DNA from: Gammaproteobacteria bacterium
GTDB taxonomy: Bacteria; Pseudomonadota; Gammaproteobacteria; GCA-001735895
Direction: 5' to 3'
NCBI GenBank assembly: GCA_024638385.1
Contig: JAHEKJ010000035.1
Coordinates: 1-32,268 of the forward strand
Length of the DNA: 32,268 bases
The notes under the pieces are model-generated. The model was not told where the DNA came from. It was given only the letters and a program-made list of their open reading frames with translations, and did not search any database. The position numbers were made by a program, and so were the translations under genes. Each line of letters starts with the position of its first letter. Position 1 is the stretch's first letter. Shown one piece after another: positions 24,960-32,268 of this stretch.

Positions 24960-25457
24960 ATGCCGGCCTGGATCAAGCTGCTCCACCGCATCGAGGACTC
25001 GCTGCTGGCCGGCTTGCTCGGCGCGATGATCCTGCTCGCGGGCCTGCAAATTCTGCTGCGTAATTTTTTCGATGCCGGGTTGCTGTGGATCGACCCGCTG
25101 CTGCGTATCCTCGTACTCTGGCTCGGCCTGCTCGGCGCGGCCGTGGCCACCCGCCGGGACCGTCACATCCGCATCGACCTGCTGCCGCAACGCCTCGGCC
25201 GGAGTGCCGAGCGCTGGCTGTCGGCGGCGGTCGATCAGGTCAGCGGCTGGACCTGCCTCGCGGTCGCCTGGTTCAGCCTGCACTGGGTGCGCCTCGATTA
25301 CGCCGACGGCATCACCGCCTTCGCCGCGGTGCCGGCCTGGCTGGTCGAGGCGATCGTGCCGGCCGCGTTCGCGCTGATGGGCGTTCGCTTCGTGCTGCGC
25401 TCGGCCGTGACGGCGCTCGGCCGGCGCGACCCGGCCGACACGGGGCCCGGAACGTGA
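24960..25457 (+). CDS. dctQ: TRAP transporter small permease, DctQ family
   Basis: A 165-residue membrane protein with four hydrophobic helices: about 15-38, 48-66, 88-106 and 121-145. The DctQ signature WIDPLLRILVLWLGLLGAA occurs in the second, and the conserved RHIRIDLL motif follows it. It forms the membrane complex with the large permease and interacts with the binding protein; transport is driven by a sodium or proton gradient. The start codon is 3 bases after the binding-protein stop, and its own stop overlaps the start of the large permease gene (GTGA). Confidence 0.88.
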   Translation: MPAWIKLLHRIEDSLLAGLLGAMILLAGLQILLRNFFDAGLLWIDPLLRILVLWLGLLGAAVATRRDRHIRIDLLPQRLGRSAERWLSAAVDQVSGWTCLAVAWFSLHWVRLDYADGITAFAAVPAWLVEAIVPAAFALMGVRFVLRSAVTALGRRDPADTGPGT

Positions 25458-26731
25458 GCCTGGCGACGCCGCTGCTGGTGCTGCTGGCGCTGTTGCGCAC
25501 GCCGCTGTTCGTCGTCATCGCGCTCGCCGCAATGCTCGGTTTCAGCCGGATCGACGTCGACCTGTCGGTCGTCGGCATCGAGATTTATCGACTCGCCGAA
25601 ATGCCGGTCATGATCGCGATTCCGCTGTTCACCTTCGCCGGCTACCTGCTCGGCGAGGGCCGCGCGTCGGCGCGCCTGGTCGAATTGACCCGCTGCCTGC
25701 TCGGCTGGCTGCCCGGTGGCCTCGCGATCGTCGCGATTTTTGCCTGCGCGCTGTTCACCGCGTTTACCGGGGCCACCGGCATCACGATCGTCGCGCTCGG
25801 CGGGCTGTTGTATCCGGCGCTGAGACAGGCCGGCTATCTCGAACGCTTCAACCTCGGCCTGTTGACCAGCGCCGGCAGCCTCGGCCTGCTGTTCGCGCCT
25901 TCGCTGCCGCTGATCCTCTACGGCGTGGTCGCGCAGCAAATGGACCTGGACGAACCGGTCGCGATCACCGACCTGTTTCTGGCCGGCATCCTGCCGGGCC
26001 TGCTGATGCTGGCGATGCTGTCGGCCTATGCGATGCTGCAGCCCCGCGATCGCGCGCCGCGGCCGGCTTTCGATGCGCGCGCCGCGCGCGCCGCGCTGAT
26101 CGCGGCGAAGTGGGACATCCCGCTGCCGATCCTCGTGCTCGGCGGCATCTACGGCGGATACTTCGCGATATCGGAGGCCGCCGCGGTCACCGCGATCTAC
26201 GTCTTCGTGGTCGAGATGCTGATCATTCGCGATATCCCGTTTCGCCGCCTGCCGTCAATCATGCGCGACGCGATGGTGCTGGTCGGCGGCATCGTCGTGA
26301 TCCTCGGCGTGTCGCTGGCGTCGACCAATTACCTGATCGACGCCGAGATTCCGAGTCGGCTGTTCGCGACGATCCAGCAGCACGTCGACGATCGCCTGAC
26401 CTTTCTGATCCTGCTGAACATCTTCCTGCTCGTGCTCGGCATGATGCTCGACATCTTCTCCGCGATCGTGATCATCGCACCCATCATCCTGCCGATCGCC
26501 GCGGGTTACGGCATCCACCCGGTGCACCTCGGCATCATCTTTCTCGCCAACCTGCAGCTCGGTTACTTCACGCCGCCGGTCGGCATGAGCCTGTTCATTG
26601 CCAGTTACCGCTTCGAAAAGCCGATCATGCTGCTGTACCGCGCGACGATCCCGTTCTTCGTGATCCTGCTGCTCGCGGTACTGATCATCACCTACTGGCC
26701 GGCGTTGAGCCTGGGCCTGCCGTTCGGCTGA
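25454..26731 (+). CDS. dctM: TRAP transporter large permease, DctM family
   Basis: A 425-residue polytopic membrane protein with about 11-12 hydrophobic segments. It has the DctM features EMPVMIAIPLFTFAGYLLG near 50, a GATGITIVALGG loop near 110 and GYFTPPVGMSLF near the end, the conserved second substrate-gate motif. The open frame extends upstream to 25085, but that part is a shadow of dctQ. I chose the GTG at 25454, which overlaps the dctQ stop by four bases and gives the family's normal N-terminus and length. The gene ends 5 bases from a convergent aldo/keto reductase gene, with no terminator hairpin seen. Confidence 0.88.
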   Translation: MSLATPLLVLLALLRTPLFVVIALAAMLGFSRIDVDLSVVGIEIYRLAEMPVMIAIPLFTFAGYLLGEGRASARLVELTRCLLGWLPGGLAIVAIFACALFTAFTGATGITIVALGGLLYPALRQAGYLERFNLGLLTSAGSLGLLFAPSLPLILYGVVAQQMDLDEPVAITDLFLAGILPGLLMLAMLSAYAMLQPRDRAPRPAFDARAARAALIAAKWDIPLPILVLGGIYGGYFAISEAAAVTAIYVFVVEMLIIRDIPFRRLPSIMRDAMVLVGGIVVILGVSLASTNYLIDAEIPSRLFATIQQHVDDRLTFLILLNIFLLVLGMMLDIFSAIVIIAPIILPIAAGYGIHPVHLGIIFLANLQLGYFTPPVGMSLFIASYRFEKPIMLLYRATIPFFVILLLAVLIITYWPALSLGLPFG

Positions 26732-26736
26732 GCGCG

Positions 26737-27675
26737 CTAAGGCCGGAAATAGCGGAAACAATCGGGCTTGACGAGTTCCCAGCCGCGGTCGAGGATTTCG
26801 ACCAGCGCCGGGTCGAGCGCGGGCGTCGCGCTCGCGGCGAGGTTGGCGTCGAGGTGCTCGAGCCGGCTGACCCCGAGAATGATGCCGTCGCCGCGCTCGG
26901 CGTCGAGCCGCGAATGGTTGACCAGCCAGCCGAGCGCGACCTCGGTCGGAGTCAGCCCGCGCTCGCGGCAAGCGTCATCGAGCGCACGCAGCACGTCGAA
27001 ATATTCGCGTTTCCAGTAGCGCTCGCGATAGTGCGTCTTCTCGGTGAAGCGGCCGCTGTCGGGCAGCGCGTCGGGATCGCGGTACTTGCCGGTCAGCAAG
27101 CCGCCGGCGAGCGGGTTGTAGGCGTAGAAGCGGATATCGTAGTTGCGCAGGCACGGAAACAGCTCGCGTTCGACGTCGCGGGTCAGGGCGTTGTACATGC
27201 CCTGGTAGACCCGCGGCTGCATCCAGCCGTGACGGCGGCACAGCTCGACCACCTCGGCGACCTGCCAGGCGGCGTAATTGCTGAGACCGAATTCGTCGAA
27301 GCGCCCGGCGGCGTGGAGTTCATGGCAGGCTTCGAGGGTCCGCGCGACCGGCGTGTCGAGATCGGGCGCATGCAGGTAGAGCAGGTCGACGCGTTCGGCC
27401 TTCAGGCGGGCGAGCGATTCGTCGAACTGGCGACGCACCGACTCGGGGCTGAGCCCGTCGTCGTTCCACGGGTTGACCTTGGTCGCCAGGCCCAGGCGCG
27501 CGCGCAGCTCGCCGTCGAGCAGTTCGCCGAGCAGGGTTTCGGTGCGGCCTTCGCAGTACTGGTGCGCGGTGTCGATTTCGTCGCCGCCGGCGGCGGCGAA
27601 GCGCTCGAGCAGGGTCTTCGCGCCGGCGGCGTCGACCTGATCGCCGAAAGTCATCGTGCCGAGGATCGTTTTCAT
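26737..27675 (-). CDS. Aldo/keto reductase, AKR7 (aflatoxin-aldehyde-reductase-like)
   Basis: A 312-residue NADPH-dependent reductase. Its catalytic tetrad is Asp35, Tyr40, Lys66 and His102. It is strikingly like animal AKR7 enzymes in many remembered blocks: LGTMTFG start, LSNYAAWQVAEV, VYQGMYNALTR, ELFPCLR and the FYAYNPLAGGLLTGKY segment. AKR7 members reduce dialdehydes, succinic semialdehyde and other short aldehydes. Bacterial AKR7-like proteins exist but are poorly characterised. CCTGGAGA precedes the ATG. It follows the SDR gene on the same strand after 35 bases, so the two probably form an operon. A role in detoxifying a reactive aldehyde from the nearby pathways is possible. Confidence 0.88.
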   Translation of the reverse strand: MKTILGTMTFGDQVDAAGAKTLLERFAAAGGDEIDTAHQYCEGRTETLLGELLDGELRARLGLATKVNPWNDDGLSPESVRRQFDESLARLKAERVDLLYLHAPDLDTPVARTLEACHELHAAGRFDEFGLSNYAAWQVAEVVELCRRHGWMQPRVYQGMYNALTRDVERELFPCLRNYDIRFYAYNPLAGGLLTGKYRDPDALPDSGRFTEKTHYRERYWKREYFDVLRALDDACRERGLTPTEVALGWLVNHSRLDAERGDGIILGVSRLEHLDANLAASATPALDPALVEILDRGWELVKPDCFRYFRP

Positions 27676-27710
27676 TCAGGTTCTCCAGGCATTACGGGAC
27701 GGGTGTCCGC

Positions 27711-28496
27711 TCAGTTGGTGACGCTGTAGCCACCGTCGACCATGTAGGTGCCGCCGCTGCAGTAGGCCGAAGCATCCGACGCGAGATAAATCGCGAGCCC
27801 GACGAGATCGTCGGGTTCGCCGATGCGGCCGAGCGCGATACGTTCGACGAAGCGCCGGCTGGTCCCGGCGTCACTCCATAGCGCCTCGCTGAAGCGGGTC
27901 CGGATCAGCCCGGGGCAGATCGCGTTGGCGCGAATCCCGTCGCCGCCCCAGTCCTGGGCCATCGTCTTCGTCAGGCTGATGAGCGCGGCCTTGCTGACGC
28001 TGTAGATGCCGATATTGTGTTCCGGCACGAGCCCGCCGATCGAGCTGATGTTGATGATCGAGCCGCCGCCGCGCGCCCGCATCAGCGGGCAGGCCAGCTT
28101 GGCGAGCTCGAACGGGCCTTTCAGATTGACGTCGACGATCTTGTCAAAGGCGCGCGCGTCGGTGTCTTGCAGCGGCCCGTAGACCGGGTTGGCGGCGGCA
28201 TTGTTGATCAGGATATCGAGCCCGCCGCAGGCGTCGACGGTCGCCGCGATAAGCGCCTCGACGTCGTCGGCGTGACCGACGTTGGCGGCGACCGCGGTCG
28301 CGTCGCCGCCGGCGTCGCGGATCGCCGTGGCAACCGCGTCGACGGCATCCTGTTTGCGGCTGCTGACGACGACCCGGGCGCCGAACGCGGCGAGCCCGCG
28401 GGCAATCGCCTCGCCGATCCCCTTGCTCGCGCCGCTGATCAGCGCGACCTTGCCGTCGAGACGAAACATCGAAGCGTATTTGTTTGCGTCGGTCAT
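27711..28496 (-). CDS. SDR family oxidoreductase (gluconate-dehydrogenase/FabG-like)
   Basis: A classical 261-residue short-chain dehydrogenase: SGASKGIG cofactor loop near residue 20, SSRK after beta-2 (basic, favouring NADP), NNAA motif, catalytic Ser in NISS and YSVSK Tyr-Lys pair, ending MVDGGYS. The substrate is not predictable. I placed the start at 28496, whose N-terminus fits the family; the frame stays open for 47 more codons to 28637, but that stretch lacks family character. It is the first gene of a two-gene unit with the AKR7-like reductase. Confidence 0.87.
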   Translation of the reverse strand: MTDANKYASMFRLDGKVALISGASKGIGEAIARGLAAFGARVVVSSRKQDAVDAVATAIRDAGGDATAVAANVGHADDVEALIAATVDACGGLDILINNAAANPVYGPLQDTDARAFDKIVDVNLKGPFELAKLACPLMRARGGGSIINISSIGGLVPEHNIGIYSVSKAALISLTKTMAQDWGGDGIRANAICPGLIRTRFSEALWSDAGTSRRFVERIALGRIGEPDDLVGLAIYLASDASAYCSGGTYMVDGGYSVTN

Positions 28497-28670
28497 CGAA
28501 TCGAGTCCGGTTTCGCGGTGAAGGCCCGATTTGAGCACTCCCGGCGCCGTCAGCGCAAGCCCAATATTGATCCCGGCCCTATCATTTCCGCGCCGGCCGA
28601 CAGGCACGGTCAGATTCGGGCCAGAGCAAAACGACAATTACCTTATCTCGCCGTATTCATCATAGCGACG

Positions 28671-28772
28671 CGTCATTGCGAGGAGGCGTCAGCCGATAAC
28701 AAGGCGTCATTGCGATGAGGCCTCAGCCGATATCGAAGCGTCATTGCGTAAAGGCATCAGCCGATAACGAAG
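28671..28772. repeat. 34-bp tandem repeat, three units
   Basis: Three direct units with an exact 34-base period start at 28671, 28705 and 28739. Each opens CGTCATTGCG and contains a TCAGCCGATA core, with a few substitutions between units. A fourth CGTCATTGCG at 28773 keeps the period and opens the palindromic element. The units therefore look like partial copies that share its head. Confidence 0.9.
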
Positions 28773-28856
28773 CGTCATTGCGAGGAGCGATAGCGACGAA
28801 GCAATCTCGCTGGCCCGGCCCGATCCCGAGAGATTGCTTCGCAGCTCGCAATGACG
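28773..28856. repeat. REP-like palindromic element
   Basis: An imperfect inverted repeat of 84 bases. The outer arms are CGTCATTGCGAG (28773-28784) and CTCGCAATGACG (28845-28856). The inner arms are GAAGCAATCTC (28798-28808) and GAGATTGCTTC (28830-28840). The left arm has nine extra bases between its blocks; the loop is 21 bases. The core matches the widespread class of intergenic palindromes with GTCATTGCGAG and GAAGCAATCTC, possibly mobilised in trans. No transposase is nearby. Confidence 0.85.
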
Positions 28857-28992
28857 CTGGTTTTAGGGCTTAATTAGGTGCCATTCGGGTCAAAGAAAAA
28901 ATTCGCTACATTTGCTTCGCGGAAAAGTTTTCGGGTATTTCGTGGACTCGGACGATTGGCAATCGTTGAAGCGAACGAGGCGAGAGGGCGGC

Positions 28993-29403
28993 ATGGAGTA
29001 CGAATCGCAGGTCGTAGTCGCGGCGCACCAGGTCGACGAACTCGGCCATCTGAATCACGTCGCGGCAATCGAAATTCTCGAGCGCGCGCGCGACGACTGG
29101 TACCGCGAGGCCGGGCTCTGGGACGGACGGCCTTACAGCGGAGAAGAGACCCTCGGCACGCTGGTGCTGAACCTGAACGTCAACTACCGCGCCGAGTGTT
29201 TTGTCGGCGAAGAGCTGCGCGTGATCACTCGCCCGCGCGAGCGTGGTACCAAGAGTTACGTGCTGGAACAGGAGATCCTCCGGCCCGACGGCACCGTCGC
29301 AATCGATGCGCGCGTTACGAGTCTCGTCATGGACATGCCATCGCACCAGACGCTCGAGGTACCGCCAAGCCTTGCCCGCTACCTGCCGCCGCGGCGGCAA
29401 TGA
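28993..29403 (+). CDS. Hot-dog-fold acyl-CoA thioesterase (4HBT type)
   Basis: A 136-residue single-domain thioesterase. The N-terminal active-site segment VDELGHLNHVAAIEILERARDDW holds Asp15, as in YbgC/4-hydroxybenzoyl-CoA thioesterases, followed by the LNVNYRAECFVGEELRV strand typical of the fold. It would hydrolyse an acyl-CoA; chain length is unknown. The ATG at 28993 has GAGAGGG five bases upstream; the longer frame from 28912 adds 27 residues that do not fit the domain. It converges on the dioxygenase gene, with 7 bases between the stop codons. Confidence 0.83.
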   Translation: MEYESQVVVAAHQVDELGHLNHVAAIEILERARDDWYREAGLWDGRPYSGEETLGTLVLNLNVNYRAECFVGEELRVITRPRERGTKSYVLEQEILRPDGTVAIDARVTSLVMDMPSHQTLEVPPSLARYLPPRRQ

Positions 29404-29410
29404 AACTCGG

Positions 29411-30262
29411 CTAGTCGACGAGGCCGTCGGCGCGCACGCGCGCCTGGCGGTGCGCGTCGGTGATCTTGCCGTAGAGGTCCTGGACCCGTTCGCGACTGCC
29501 GATCATGCCGGGTTTTTCCGCGAACGACATGATCAGCAGGAGCCGGTCGTCGTCGCCGGTGTTTTCGGTGACCCGGTGCAACGAGAATCGGCCGAGAAAG
29601 AATTGCAGGTCGCCGGCACCGAGTTCGAGCCGCCGGACGCGGCCGCGGTCGCCGTCGAGGACCCGCCTGACATCTTCGTAACGCTCGTCGGCGGCGCTGC
29701 GCAGCTCCGGTACGTACTCGAAGTAGCCGCCCGTCGCGGCCGCCTTGAGCAGCATCGTGATCGTGAACTCGTTGGTGTCGAAATGCCAGTTGAACTGCTG
29801 TCCCGGGCGGCCGACGTTGACGATCATGTTCGACACCGGGTCCTCGTAGATGAACAGTTCCGGTTTGCCGAGGCAGTCGGCGAGGAAGCGCTTGAGCGGC
29901 TCCCAGTAGTAGAGCCGCCGCGCCGTGGTTTCGTCGCCGAACAGGTCGGCGGTGATGAAGCCGTTGCTGCGCGGGACGAAAACATTGAGCGGGTGATCGG
30001 CGGGATAATCCGGGTTGCCGTCGTTGAGATAGACGTTGCAGGCCTTGCGCGCGGAGTAATGGGTCAGCGGCACGCGCTCGCGCGCCTCGTCGAGCAGCGC
30101 GGCCAGCCCGGCCGGGCTGAGGAAATTGCGGATCACCGCGCAGCCGTCGTCGGCGAGCGAGGCGCGGACCTCGGCGACGACCGCCTCGCGCCGCGAATCG
30201 TCGGGCCGGTCGATCGGATAGCGCGCGTGATCGATGATCTCGTGGCAGGCAAGCGCGGACAT
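29411..30262 (-). CDS. Phytanoyl-CoA dioxygenase-like Fe(II)/2-oxoglutarate oxygenase
   Basis: A 283-residue cupin-type oxygenase. The iron ligands are His160 and Asp162 in NWHFDTNEF and His229 in FSLHRVT; Arg240 is the expected 2-oxoglutarate anchor. The first part resembles the PhyH family start (DDGCAVIRNFLSPAGLAALL). PhyH-type enzymes hydroxylate acyl-CoAs, ectoine, phosphonates or amino acids; some relatives halogenate. GGAGCG precedes the ATG by eight bases. It is 20 bases after the YbiI-type gene on the same strand, so they are likely co-transcribed with the upstream amidase. The nature of the substrate is unknown. Confidence 0.82.
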   Translation of the reverse strand: MSALACHEIIDHARYPIDRPDDSRREAVVAEVRASLADDGCAVIRNFLSPAGLAALLDEARERVPLTHYSARKACNVYLNDGNPDYPADHPLNVFVPRSNGFITADLFGDETTARRLYYWEPLKRFLADCLGKPELFIYEDPVSNMIVNVGRPGQQFNWHFDTNEFTITMLLKAAATGGYFEYVPELRSAADERYEDVRRVLDGDRGRVRRLELGAGDLQFFLGRFSLHRVTENTGDDDRLLLIMSFAEKPGMIGSRERVQDLYGKITDAHRQARVRADGLVD

Positions 30263-30282
30263 GTTTCGTTTCGCTCCTGATT

Positions 30283-30549
30283 TCAGCGCAACTGGCTGTC
30301 CTTGCTGGCGCGGCGATTGATGCCGCCCGCGGCGTCACTTTGCCGATCCTCGATTTCCTGGCAGGCGATGCACAGGCGCACGCCGGGGACGGCCTTGCGC
30401 CGGGCCGGTGGAATCTCGTCGCCGCAAGCCTCGCAGTGGCTCAGGCTCTCGCCCTGCGGCAGGCGGCTGCGCGCGCGTTCGACCGCGTCCTCGACGCTCG
30501 CGTCGATCTGCTCCTGCACCGCGCCGTCGCGGGCCCAGCCGGTCGCCAT
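30283..30549 (-). CDS. ybiI: DksA/TraR-type C4 zinc-finger protein, YbiI-like
   Basis: An 88-residue protein of the exact length of E. coli YbiI. It has the C4 zinc site Cys39, Cys42, Cys60 and Cys63 (CEAC and CIAC), the preceding helix VEDAVERARSRLPQGES and the conserved ending RASKDSQLR. Relatives are small DksA-superfamily proteins that may act at the RNA polymerase secondary channel, but YbiI itself is uncharacterised. I chose the ATG at 30549 because GGGAGG sits just before it. An in-frame ATG 13 codons upstream (30588) has no such signal and adds non-family residues. Confidence 0.88.
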   Translation of the reverse strand: MATGWARDGAVQEQIDASVEDAVERARSRLPQGESLSHCEACGDEIPPARRKAVPGVRLCIACQEIEDRQSDAAGGINRRASKDSQLR

Positions 30550-30604
30550 GTCGCCTCCCGATTCGCCGTGAACGGGCTCATTTTGCACCTGCGCGGGACG
30601 CCGA

Positions 30605-31999
30605 TCAACCGCTTTCGGCGACCTCGATCGGCGGGCTGCGGGCCTCGATTTCGGCGGCCGCGTCGAGCAGCCAGTCTTCGCGAAATCGCGGCCCGACGAG
30701 CTGTACGCCGAGCGGTGCGCCGGCGTGCGCGCCGCTGCAAACCGACATCGCCGGCACGCCGACGAACGGCAGCGCGATTTGCGTCAGTTGCGCTTCGACC
30801 ACGCGATGCAGCGCCTCGGGCGATTCGACGTCGAGCTGATCGGCAAACGGCAGCTCGGCCGATATCGGGCACAGCAATAACGGGTAGCGCTCGAGGAACA
30901 GCTGCCAGTCGCGCGCGATGCGCGCGCGCGCCTGCAAGGCTTCCATCAGGCTCGCCAGGGTCGGTTCGGCGCAATGCTCGCGCAATTGCGTGTAGACGAA
31001 GTTCGCGTCGGGATCGTCCTCGCGCCTGACCGCCTCGCCCTGCGAGTAGGCGTATTCCGACATCCACAGCAGCATTTGCAGCTGCATCGCCTCGCGCAGC
31101 GGCGGGCAGGCGACTTCCTCGACCCGCCAGCCGGCGTCGGCGAGCTGCGCCGCCGCGTCGCGCAGTGCGCGCTCGATCGGTGCGTCGATCTCGAGGCCGT
31201 CGGGATTGACGCACAGCGCCACGCGTTTCGCCAACGTCTCGCCCGCGAGCGGCGCCGGCACCCACCACGGATCGAGCGCGCTCGGCGCGGCCATCGCCGC
31301 GAGCGCGATTCGCAGATCGGCGACGTTGCGTGCGATCGGGCCCGATACCGCGGTGATTTGCGCGCCGATATGTCGGTCGGGCGCCGAACGGTTGACCGCC
31401 GGCACGCGGCCGAGCGACGGCCGGATACCCTGCAGGCCGCAGGCGTAGGCCGGGTAGCGAATCGAACCGGCGATATCGGTGCCGTGGCCGATCGCGCAGA
31501 TGCCGGCCGCGACCGCCGCCGCCGCGCCGCCCGACGAGCCACCGGGCGTCAGCGCCGGATTTCGCGGGTTCAACGTGTGACCGTGCAGCGAGTTGCGCGT
31601 GAACCAGCGCATCGAAAATGCCGGGGTATTGGTACGGCCGACGATGACCGCGCCGGCACGGCGCAGATTCGCGACCACCGGGCTGTCGTGTTCGGCGACG
31701 AGATCCCGCTGGATGCGCAAACCGTTGGTCGTCGCAAATCCCTGCTGGTCGACGTTGACCTTGATCGTGACCGGCACGCCGGCGAGCGGCCCCGGATCCT
31801 CGCCGGCCGCGACGCGCGCGTCGACCGCGGCGGCCGCGGCCTGCGCCTCGTCGGCCATCGGCTGAACGACGGCGTTGCAATGCGGGTTGACCTGCTCGAG
31901 CCGCGCCAGCGCCTGCGAGACCACGTCGGCGGCGGCGAGCTCGCCATTCGCGACGCGCGCGGCAACGTCGGTTGCGTTCAATCGCCAGAGTTCGGTCAT
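30605..31999 (-). CDS. Amidase signature-family hydrolase
   Basis: A 464-residue amidase with the Ser-cisSer-Lys triad: Lys80 in VTIKVN, cis-Ser155 in TPGGSSGG and nucleophile Ser179 in GTDIAGSIR. It hydrolyses an amide (or, for GatA relatives, transfers ammonia); nothing here suggests GatA, because gatB/gatC are absent and the protein lacks GatA-type C-terminal features. The substrate is unknown. GAGGA supports the ATG at 31999; the frame stays open 29 codons further upstream, to 32086, but that part is not family-like. It sits 131 bases downstream of a Rid-family gene on the same strand, a pairing common in amide, pyrimidine or imine catabolism. Confidence 0.87.
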   Translation of the reverse strand: MTELWRLNATDVAARVANGELAAADVVSQALARLEQVNPHCNAVVQPMADEAQAAAAAVDARVAAGEDPGPLAGVPVTIKVNVDQQGFATTNGLRIQRDLVAEHDSPVVANLRRAGAVIVGRTNTPAFSMRWFTRNSLHGHTLNPRNPALTPGGSSGGAAAAVAAGICAIGHGTDIAGSIRYPAYACGLQGIRPSLGRVPAVNRSAPDRHIGAQITAVSGPIARNVADLRIALAAMAAPSALDPWWVPAPLAGETLAKRVALCVNPDGLEIDAPIERALRDAAAQLADAGWRVEEVACPPLREAMQLQMLLWMSEYAYSQGEAVRREDDPDANFVYTQLREHCAEPTLASLMEALQARARIARDWQLFLERYPLLLCPISAELPFADQLDVESPEALHRVVEAQLTQIALPFVGVPAMSVCSGAHAGAPLGVQLVGPRFREDWLLDAAAEIEARSPPIEVAESG

Positions 32000-32130
32000 G
32001 TCGGGTCCTCGGTTTCGGTCGCGCAAGTATAAATCAGACAAGGGCCCTCCTCGGACCATTGTCGCCACCCGCAAGCGGCCGCGCATCGGCTGCCGATAAG
32101 GTCGAGACCGGCGGGATGCCGGGGCGGGGA

Positions 32131-32268
32131 CTAAACCTGGCGGCGGACCTGGCAGGTGATCTCGACCCGGCTGCCGCCGAACAGGCGCGGCGACTCGGTC
32201 GTCGTGCGCGCGGGATAACGGCCGTCGGCGAAAAACTCGCGGTAGGCGGCGTCCATCGCGTCGAAATC
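32131..32268 (-). CDS. RidA/YjgF-family protein, C-terminal part (5' end outside window)
   Basis: Only the last 45 codons are present; the frame runs off the right end. The translated tail, with MDAAYREFF early, a RYPARTTTES stretch and LFGGSRVEITCQV near the stop, matches the C-terminus of Rid proteins, including the conserved PART arginine that binds the substrate carboxylate. These trimeric enzymes hydrolyse reactive enamines or imines to ketones and ammonia. The codon pattern is high GC3, as in neighbouring genes. Its pairing with the amidase suggests nitrogen-compound catabolism. Confidence 0.75.
   Translation of the reverse strand, partial: DFDAMDAAYREFFADGRYPARTTTESPRLFGGSRVEITCQVRRQV

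Larger units (their letters stand above)
28497..28992. other. Non-coding region with repeats between SDR and thioesterase genes
   Basis: About 500 bases without a convincing gene; it is the longest intergenic stretch in the window. It holds the divergent promoters of both neighbours, the three-unit 34-bp tandem repeat and the palindromic element annotated separately. AT content rises around 28620-28670 and 28861-28915, where promoters are most likely. Nothing else was recognised. Confidence 0.75.

Noticed and set aside
25085..25453. N-terminal extension of the TRAP large permease
   Set aside because: It overlaps the DctQ gene out of frame, and its residues are Arg/Pro-rich, unlike a membrane protein; the GTG at 25454 gives a normal start.
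28671..28856. CRISPR array
   Set aside because: The units abut with no spacers, the period is that of the repeat itself, and no cas gene is nearby.
30588..30588. Upstream ATG start for the YbiI-type gene
   Set aside because: It lacks a ribosome site and adds 13 residues absent from the family; the ATG at 30549 has GGGAGG directly before it.

Overview
The window is dense, GC-rich bacterial chromosome, apparently from a proteobacterium and most likely a gammaproteobacterium. The pointers are a CpdA-type cAMP phosphodiesterase, an 88-residue YbiI-type zinc-finger protein, a PF10115 (HlyU-family) small protein and a DUF805 membrane protein, alongside a large catabolic gene content like that of marine or host-associated heterotrophs. 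I cannot place it more finely. Genes are closely packed, and several convergent pairs end within 10 bases of each other. No rRNA, tRNA, CRISPR array, transposase or phage gene was seen. Both window ends cut genes: a dimethylglycine/sarcosine dehydrogenase on the left and a Rid-family protein on the right.

Layout. (1) 1-6210, plus strand: the dehydrogenase, then a glycine-betaine-type ABC importer (binding protein, ATPase, permease). An intrinsic terminator lies between the binding-protein gene and the ATPase gene. (2) 6218-7436, minus strand: a GNAT acetyltransferase and an SDR dehydrogenase. (3) 7437-16163: a catabolic block behind an AT-rich divergent promoter region with two GntR-like operator sequences. 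It holds a thiamine-diphosphate enzyme resembling sulfoacetaldehyde acetyltransferase, an aldehyde dehydrogenase, a luciferase-like flavin monooxygenase, a Rieske oxygenase, a class II aldolase-like protein and a Rieske protein fused to a long helical domain. A DUF805 gene sits inside on the opposite strand. (4) 16256-17115: a secreted TPR protein and a PF10115 protein, tail to tail. (5) 17266-22969: a signalling cluster with a receiver-histidine kinase hybrid, a LuxR-type response regulator, a stand-alone receiver and a multi-PAS kinase, interrupted by cpdA. (6) 23054-26731: a complete TRAP transporter with a TatT-type lipoprotein. (7) 26737-28496, minus strand: an AKR7-like aldo/keto reductase and an SDR. 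(8) 28497-28992: non-coding, with a 34-bp tandem repeat leading into a palindromic REP-like element. (9) 28993-32268: a hot-dog thioesterase, then, on the minus strand, a phytanoyl-CoA-dioxygenase-like enzyme, a YbiI-type protein, an amidase and a partial Rid protein.

How it may fit together: the left part reads as uptake of a quaternary or methylated amine plus oxidative demethylation. The middle block looks like an oxygenase-led pathway, with C-C or C-N cleavage followed by aldehyde oxidation; its substrate cannot be read from sequence. The signalling cluster runs directly into the TRAP transporter, which suggests but does not prove that it senses that transporter's substrate. The strongest candidates for something undescribed are the Rieske-helical fusion with its surrounding pathway, the receiver-kinase hybrid that looks like a domain-swapped paralogue of its neighbour, the permease with an extra N-terminal membrane domain, and the repeat at 28671-28856.
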